Origin: Treponema sp.
GTDB taxonomy: Bacteria; Spirochaetota; Spirochaetia; Treponematales; Treponemataceae
Direction: 5' to 3'
NCBI GenBank assembly: GCA_024698325.1
Contig: JAILRG010000132.1
Location: forward strand, 1 to 64,000
Length of the DNA stretch: 64,000 nt
Shown here: piece after piece, positions 57,607 to 64,000 of the stretch
Position numbering within the stretch: position 1 is the first letter of the stretch
How the letters are laid out: each line of letters starts with the position of its first letter
Notes under the pieces: generated by a model
Database searches by the model: none
The model's input: only the letters and a program-made list of their open reading frames with translations
What the model was told of the DNA's origin: nothing
Made by a program: the position numbers and the translations under genes

Positions 57607-57702
57607 GATACTAAAAATGACATCCATGTCATTTTTAGTATCTGCAGTTTTGCTTGCGGCAAAACTGCGGTTCGTTGCATCCATGCAACGCCGCTAACGC
57701 GG
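57607..57702 (+). repeat. Serial hairpin leader upstream of thrH
   Basis: 57607-57642 perfect 17-bp arms around CC; 57644-57668 GCAGTTTTGC-TTGCG-GCAAAACTGC; 57673-57690 CGTTGCAT-CC-ATGCAACG; 57691-57702 CCGC-TAA-CGCGG. Confidence 0.92.
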
Positions 57703-57721
57703 AGTTTATAAGGAGCAGTAT

Positions 57722-58327
57722 ATGTATATAACCTGTCTGGACTTGGAAGGTGTTCTCGTTCCCGAAATCTGGATTGCATTCAGCGAAGCAAGCGGCATTC
57801 CAGAGCTTAAGCGCACCACGCGAGACGAGCCTGACTACAACAAGCTGATGAACTGGAGGATAGGCATCTTAAAAGAGCACGGCTTGGGCTTAAAAGAGAT
57901 TCAGGACGTAATCGCAAAGATTGATCCGCTTCCCGGTGCAAAGGAATTTTTAGACACACTCAGAAGTGAATGTCAGACAATCATCATCAGCGACACCTTT
58001 ACACAGTTTGCCGCTCCATTGATGAAAAAGCTCGGTATGCCGACAATTTTCTGCAACGAGCTTGTCGTCGCACCGTCTGGAGAAATTACCGGATTTAAAA
58101 TGCGCATCGAAAAATCAAAGCTGGCGACCGTAAAAGCACTTCAGTCCATCGGCTATGACACAATTGCAAGCGGAGACAGCTACAACGACCTCGGCATGAT
58201 TGAAGCAAGCAAGGCGGGCTTTTTGTTCCGCACAACGGACAAAATCAAGGCTGATTACCCGAACCTTCCCGCATTCACAGAATACGATGAGTTACTCGCC
58301 GCCATCCGGGAGCAACTGAAAAAATAA
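57722..58327 (+). CDS. thrH: Bifunctional phosphoserine phosphatase/homoserine phosphotransferase ThrH
   Basis: CLDLEGVLVPEIWIAFSEASGIPELKRTTRDEPDYNKLM; GDSYNDLGMIEASKAGFLFR. Confidence 0.92.
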   Translation: MYITCLDLEGVLVPEIWIAFSEASGIPELKRTTRDEPDYNKLMNWRIGILKEHGLGLKEIQDVIAKIDPLPGAKEFLDTLRSECQTIIISDTFTQFAAPLMKKLGMPTIFCNELVVAPSGEITGFKMRIEKSKLATVKALQSIGYDTIASGDSYNDLGMIEASKAGFLFRTTDKIKADYPNLPAFTEYDELLAAIREQLKK

Positions 58328-58335
58328 GCATTCAC

Positions 58336-58380
58336 AAAAAAAGGCCTTCCATGCAACAACACAGGAAGGCCTTTTCCATA
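58336..58380. terminator. Bidirectional terminator between thrH and rsuA
   Basis: aaaaaaAGGCCTTCCatgcaacaacacaGGAAGGCCTtttcc. Confidence 0.85.
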
Positions 58381-58384
58381 CCTA

Positions 58385-59206
58385 CTACTGAAAGAGCAGC
58401 TCCAGCTCTAAAGCTGTAAGCTCCCTAAAACTGCCCGGAGGAATTGCACCGTCAAGCGCAAGCGTCCCCATGGAAACACGCTTTAAGTACACCACTTCGT
58501 TCCCGACGGCAGCAAACATGCGCTTTACCTGATGGAACTTTCCCTCGTAAATTGTAAGCAGGCAATCACAGGATTTTCCAGAGGAGTCACAGGCAAGCGG
58601 CACAACGGAAGCACAATCGCCATCTGCCGTGCAAGAGCCATCCGTACCAAGCCATGCAAGCTCAGCGCCTTCAGCGTCAAACTCGCTTTCGTTTCCCTCT
58701 CGCGGAATATGCAGGCCTTCTGCAAAGCGGCGCACATAGTCAGCTTTTGCAGATTCATCTACGCGGTCACGCAGGCGTACGGCATAAGTCTTTGGAATAT
58801 GGGTTTTCGGCGTGATAAGCCGGTGCGTTAAACCGCCATCGGTAGTCAGAAGAAGCAGGCCTTCGGTGTCGATGTCCAAACGTCCTATGGTGTGCAGCTC
58901 ACTTCCGAGATACGTTCCGCGCAAGCCTTCATCCTGCTCGAATATCAGGTCAAACACGGTACGATGCTCGCCGTCCTTGTTTGCGCACACCACACCGGCG
59001 CACTTATTCATCATCAAATACAGATGCTGCTGCAAAGTAAGCTTTTCGTCATCTACGCACAGCTCGTCGTGCAGCATGTCGATGTGTGCCCCCGGGTCTG
59101 TCACACGCGTTCCGTTCAGGGTGACGACCGAGGACCTCAGCAGTTTTTTTACATCTTTTCGCGTGCCAAATCCCTGATGAGCTAAAACTTTATCGAGACG
59201 TTCCAT
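58385..59206 (-). CDS. RsuA-family pseudouridine synthase
   Basis: S4 domain MERLDKVLAHQGFGTRKDVKKLLRSSVVTLNG; TIGRLDIDTEGLLLLTTDGGLTHRLI; EGKFHQVKRMFAAVGNEV. Confidence 0.94.
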   Translation of the reverse strand: MERLDKVLAHQGFGTRKDVKKLLRSSVVTLNGTRVTDPGAHIDMLHDELCVDDEKLTLQQHLYLMMNKCAGVVCANKDGEHRTVFDLIFEQDEGLRGTYLGSELHTIGRLDIDTEGLLLLTTDGGLTHRLITPKTHIPKTYAVRLRDRVDESAKADYVRRFAEGLHIPREGNESEFDAEGAELAWLGTDGSCTADGDCASVVPLACDSSGKSCDCLLTIYEGKFHQVKRMFAAVGNEVVYLKRVSMGTLALDGAIPPGSFRELTALELELLFQ

Positions 59207-59215
59207 TAAGCCGGC

Positions 59216-60565
59216 CTACACGCGCTTTTCAATCGGGATATAGTCCAGCTCTTCGCACACGTTCTTGTATGCCGGGCGGTAAATGCGTCCGCCTGCAACA
59301 ATCTCTTCGATACGGTGCGCGCACCATCCTGCAATACGGCTTACCGCAAAGAGCGGCGTAAACAGCTCGCGCGGAATCTTAAGCATAGAGTAGACAAAGC
59401 CTGAGTACAAGTCCACGTTTGCACAGATACGTTTTCCATCACCGTGCAGCTCGTACAGAATCTCCGGCGCCAGGCGTTCAATCATCTTGTACAGGTTAAA
59501 CTCTTCAAGCAGGCCTTTTTCAGCAGCGAGCTGACCTGCATGATCACGCAGGATTGACGCACGGGGGTCATTTACGGTGTAGACTGCATGGCCCATACCG
59601 TAAATCAGACCGGTGTGGTCAAACGCTTTCTTAGAAGCAATCTGCAGCAGGTAAGAACGAACTTCGCCCTCGTTTGACCAGTCGCGCACATGCTCCTTGA
59701 TGTCATCCATCATTTCCATAACGCGGATATTTGCACCACCGTGGCGGCGACCTTTCAGGGAGCCGACAGCGGCACCTACAGCAGAATAGGTATCGGTATC
59801 AGCAGAAGAAACAACATGAATGGTAAGCGAAGAGTTGTTGCCGCCGCCGTGCTCTGCATGCAGAATCAGCGCAATATCAAGCAGCTTTGCTTCTGCGTCA
59901 CTGTATTCTGTATTGCTGCGAATCAAGCGAAGGAAGTTCTCTGCGGTTGACAGATTCGGCTGGGGGTTGTGAATGTACATGGACTTACCGTCGTAGTAAC
60001 GGCGCTTTGCCTGATAACCGTAAGCGGCAAGCGTAGAAAAGCGGGAAACCAGCTCAATGCACTGGCGGAGCACGTTCTGCAGGCTGCGGTCTTCAGGATT
60101 GCGGTCATATGAGTAGGAAGCGAGGACACCGCGCGCAAGCTTATTCATAATGTCGTTTGACGGCGCCTTCATAATCATGTCTTCGGTAAAGTTGTCCGGC
60201 AAGTTGCGTTTTGAACCAAGGAAAGCGGAAAATTCCTCAAGCTCGGTCTGCGTCGGGAGCTTTCCGAACAGCAGCAGGTACGCACACTGCTCATAGCCGA
60301 ACTGATTGTGGCTTTCTGCATCTTTTATGAGGCTTTCGACATTGTACCCGCGGTACATCAGGCGGCCGGGAACGGCTACTTTCTGACCGTCTTTAAGGTC
60401 GTAACCGACAACATCGCCAATGCGCGTTAAGCCCACAAGAACACCGGTGCCGTTGGCATTGCGCAGACCACGCTTTACGTCATATTTTCCATAGAGAGAA
60501 GTATCAATCTGGTCATCATTTGTCACCAGCTCAGACCATTTTTGAAAAAGCTCAGATTCTTCCAT
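59216..60565 (-). CDS. gltA: Citrate synthase
   Basis: ILHAEHGGGNNSSLTIHVVSSADTDTYSAVGAAVGSLKGRRHGGANIRVMEMM; GMGHAVYTVNDPRA; CANVDLYSGFVYSMLKIPRELFTPLFAVSRIAGWCAHRIEE. Confidence 0.95.
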   Translation of the reverse strand: MEESELFQKWSELVTNDDQIDTSLYGKYDVKRGLRNANGTGVLVGLTRIGDVVGYDLKDGQKVAVPGRLMYRGYNVESLIKDAESHNQFGYEQCAYLLLFGKLPTQTELEEFSAFLGSKRNLPDNFTEDMIMKAPSNDIMNKLARGVLASYSYDRNPEDRSLQNVLRQCIELVSRFSTLAAYGYQAKRRYYDGKSMYIHNPQPNLSTAENFLRLIRSNTEYSDAEAKLLDIALILHAEHGGGNNSSLTIHVVSSADTDTYSAVGAAVGSLKGRRHGGANIRVMEMMDDIKEHVRDWSNEGEVRSYLLQIASKKAFDHTGLIYGMGHAVYTVNDPRASILRDHAGQLAAEKGLLEEFNLYKMIERLAPEILYELHGDGKRICANVDLYSGFVYSMLKIPRELFTPLFAVSRIAGWCAHRIEEIVAGGRIYRPAYKNVCEELDYIPIEKRV

Positions 60566-60704
60566 GATTTCCTCCCGAAACGCCACAGCACCCGCTGCTT
60601 TATGCAAATTTTATGCATAATTATACAAAAATATTAAATATATGCAAGCGAATACAAAGCCGGCACCTGTATTTTTGCTTTTCTGGTGCCAGCTGTATCA
60701 ACGT

Positions 60705-61952
60705 TTAGAATTTACAGAGCGGTAAAACGGCATATGCCGTCGTTTTTGTAACATTATACATAGTTGCCTTTGAAAAATTGAGGTACCAGGCTGATTTTAT
60801 GTAGTCGGTATTCTCAGAAGCCTCAGGACAGGTTGATGACCAGTAAGATTCTGTCAGCTGCAAAAGCCCCAGACTAGAAAGCGTTTCGTTTATTTCGGTA
60901 AGGTTCTGGTATACCGCATAGAGTTCTGCAATTGCAGGAAGGTACCAGCCGGACCTTATGTCTTCCGACAGTCCACGCTCGGAAGCATATGAGGCGACAG
61001 CGGAAAAAGCCGGATACAAGTCGTTCGAAGAAGCTGCGTCGCTGTCGGCTTCTGTAACCGCCTGCCAGTTATCACTTCCGTCAATGTCCCCGCTGAACGT
61101 GCAGTCGGACAGGGCGGCACCGCTCCCCGTCACCGACAGGCTGCAGCCAATCGCAGAAATAATCTTTGAAGCGCCGGCTGAACCAGCTTTAGCCCACTGA
61201 TAGCTTTCTGAAAGCGGGATTCCTGCCGCGACATAGCCGTCGTCCGTAAGATATGCAATGACGGCGGCGACTCCGGTTTGTGCAACAAGAGCTGAAGCCG
61301 CATCGAGCTGTGAGCGGGATAAGCGCCGCCCGTCGCACAAAAGCACGTCTCCGACACAAGGCTCCGTCTCCGCTAGAAGCCATTCGTCTTCGGAATCCGT
61401 CTCTCCAAGCGAAGAGTCTTCCGCTTCTCCGTCTTCTGTAAGCCCTGCACTCTCCTCAGCTTCAGAAGCGTCCGCCTCCAGTGTCGCCGTGTCGTCTGCA
61501 GACGCAGTTGCTTCTGTAGAGGATGCGGCGGTTTCCTCCGTCGCAGCACCATCTGTCGCTGTTTCCGAAGTAGCATCAGCATCCGCCGCTGTTTCCGCAA
61601 TGGCAGTTCCCGCAGCCGCAGTTTCCGAAGCGGCAGCTTCAGAAGCTGCCGCCACGTCAGCCGAAGCTGTCTCTGTAGCGCCAGAAGCAGCACCGCTACC
61701 TGCAGAATCTGCAGAGTTCTCTCCTTTCGAGACTGCATCATCCTCAGAAGAAGACTCCTGCTCCAGCGCTGCCGTCTCCTCCCCAGCTGCAGCGCTTTCT
61801 GTCAGAAGCTCCGATTCTTCCATCGCCGCCGCAGTCTCCGGGCTGTCAGCCGCATCACTTCCATGATGACAGGATGCCAGCGACAGGCTCAAAGCCGCCA
61901 GAGCAATACCACTGAAAGCAAACCCCGCTTTCATCCAGACAGAACTTTTCAT
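60705..61952 (-). CDS. Lipoprotein with long Ala/Ser/Thr/Glu low-complexity region and DUF1566/Lcl-like C-terminal domain
   Basis: Lipobox LSLASC; ~150-residue A/S/T/E/D tract; C-terminal SGWYLPAIAELYAVYQNL...ESYWSSTCPEAS...AWYLNFSKATMYNVTKTTAYAVLPLCKF. Confidence 0.75.
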   Translation of the reverse strand: MKSSVWMKAGFAFSGIALAALSLSLASCHHGSDAADSPETAAAMEESELLTESAAAGEETAALEQESSSEDDAVSKGENSADSAGSGAASGATETASADVAAASEAAASETAAAGTAIAETAADADATSETATDGAATEETAASSTEATASADDTATLEADASEAEESAGLTEDGEAEDSSLGETDSEDEWLLAETEPCVGDVLLCDGRRLSRSQLDAASALVAQTGVAAVIAYLTDDGYVAAGIPLSESYQWAKAGSAGASKIISAIGCSLSVTGSGAALSDCTFSGDIDGSDNWQAVTEADSDAASSNDLYPAFSAVASYASERGLSEDIRSGWYLPAIAELYAVYQNLTEINETLSSLGLLQLTESYWSSTCPEASENTDYIKSAWYLNFSKATMYNVTKTTAYAVLPLCKF

Positions 61953-62155
61953 ACCGTTCCTCCAAATCGTGAATATCAAGGGCCACAGGCAAACGCCTGA
62001 AACGGCGCCCCGGACAAACTGTCCTACCTTTTATATAGGCGCAAAAGCCGCAAAAATTTCACTTTTCGGAGAAAAAAAGGGCTGCTCCTAAAGCCCTGCA
62101 CGTACCGTACAGTCTTCTCCAGAGCAGCCGCTTTTAGTCAGCGCTTGTCAGCATC

Positions 62156-64000
<1,845 letters not shown>

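Noticed and set aside
57604-57696. 30-aa leader peptide MILKMTSMSFLVSAVLLAAKLRFVASMQRR upstream of thrH
   Set aside because: Has a plausible Shine-Dalgarno, but the matching block in the aroF leader is in a different frame, so nucleic-acid structure explains conservation better than a peptide.
61258-61866. 202-aa Ser/Ala-rich plus-strand ORF
   Set aside because: Antisense mirror of the low-complexity Ala/Ser/Glu stalk of the lipoprotein gene; no stop codons only because of composition.

Overview
This 64 kb window is most likely chromosomal DNA from a Treponema-like spirochaete. That is inferred from the gene families: a full V/A-type ATPase operon, divergent polysaccharide deacetylase, PPDK, AdhE and SUMF1/FGE-like proteins. 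Most of the window is housekeeping: lepA, tilS, rplY, tRNA-Gln, spoVG, ispE, rsfS/LCP/yqeK/nadD/obg/rpmA/prp/rplU, htrA, map, V-ATPase H-C-I-K-F-E-A-B-D, secG, tpiA, pgk, hisC, aroF, adhE, tsaD, thrH, rsuA, citrate synthase and ppdK. No CRISPR array, IS element or prophage was recognised. The signals I consider most interesting are: (1) a recurrent class of serial hairpin arrays between genes. They have constant linkers or loops and changing stem sequences, and their G.U wobbles fit the transcribed strand. They occur upstream of map, tpiA, aroF and thrH and after an Fe-ADH gene. Two of them share clear sequence blocks ending at the Shine-Dalgarno. (2) A porin / GH36 alpha-galactosidase / GT-B / TetR / GPH-transporter operon with two copies of TGATAG-N5-CTATCA on its promoter. 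(3) A sigma-54-type -24/-12 promoter directly upstream of a sigma-70-family sigma factor. (4) Several promoters whose -10 box lies 6-9 nt from the start codon, implying leaderless mRNAs. One of these drives an 85-aa protein with 44 Asp/Glu and no Lys/Arg/His. (5) A hidden 43-aa sORF with its own candidate promoter and a strong terminator. All calls come from reading the sequence and supplied ORFs. No database search was run.
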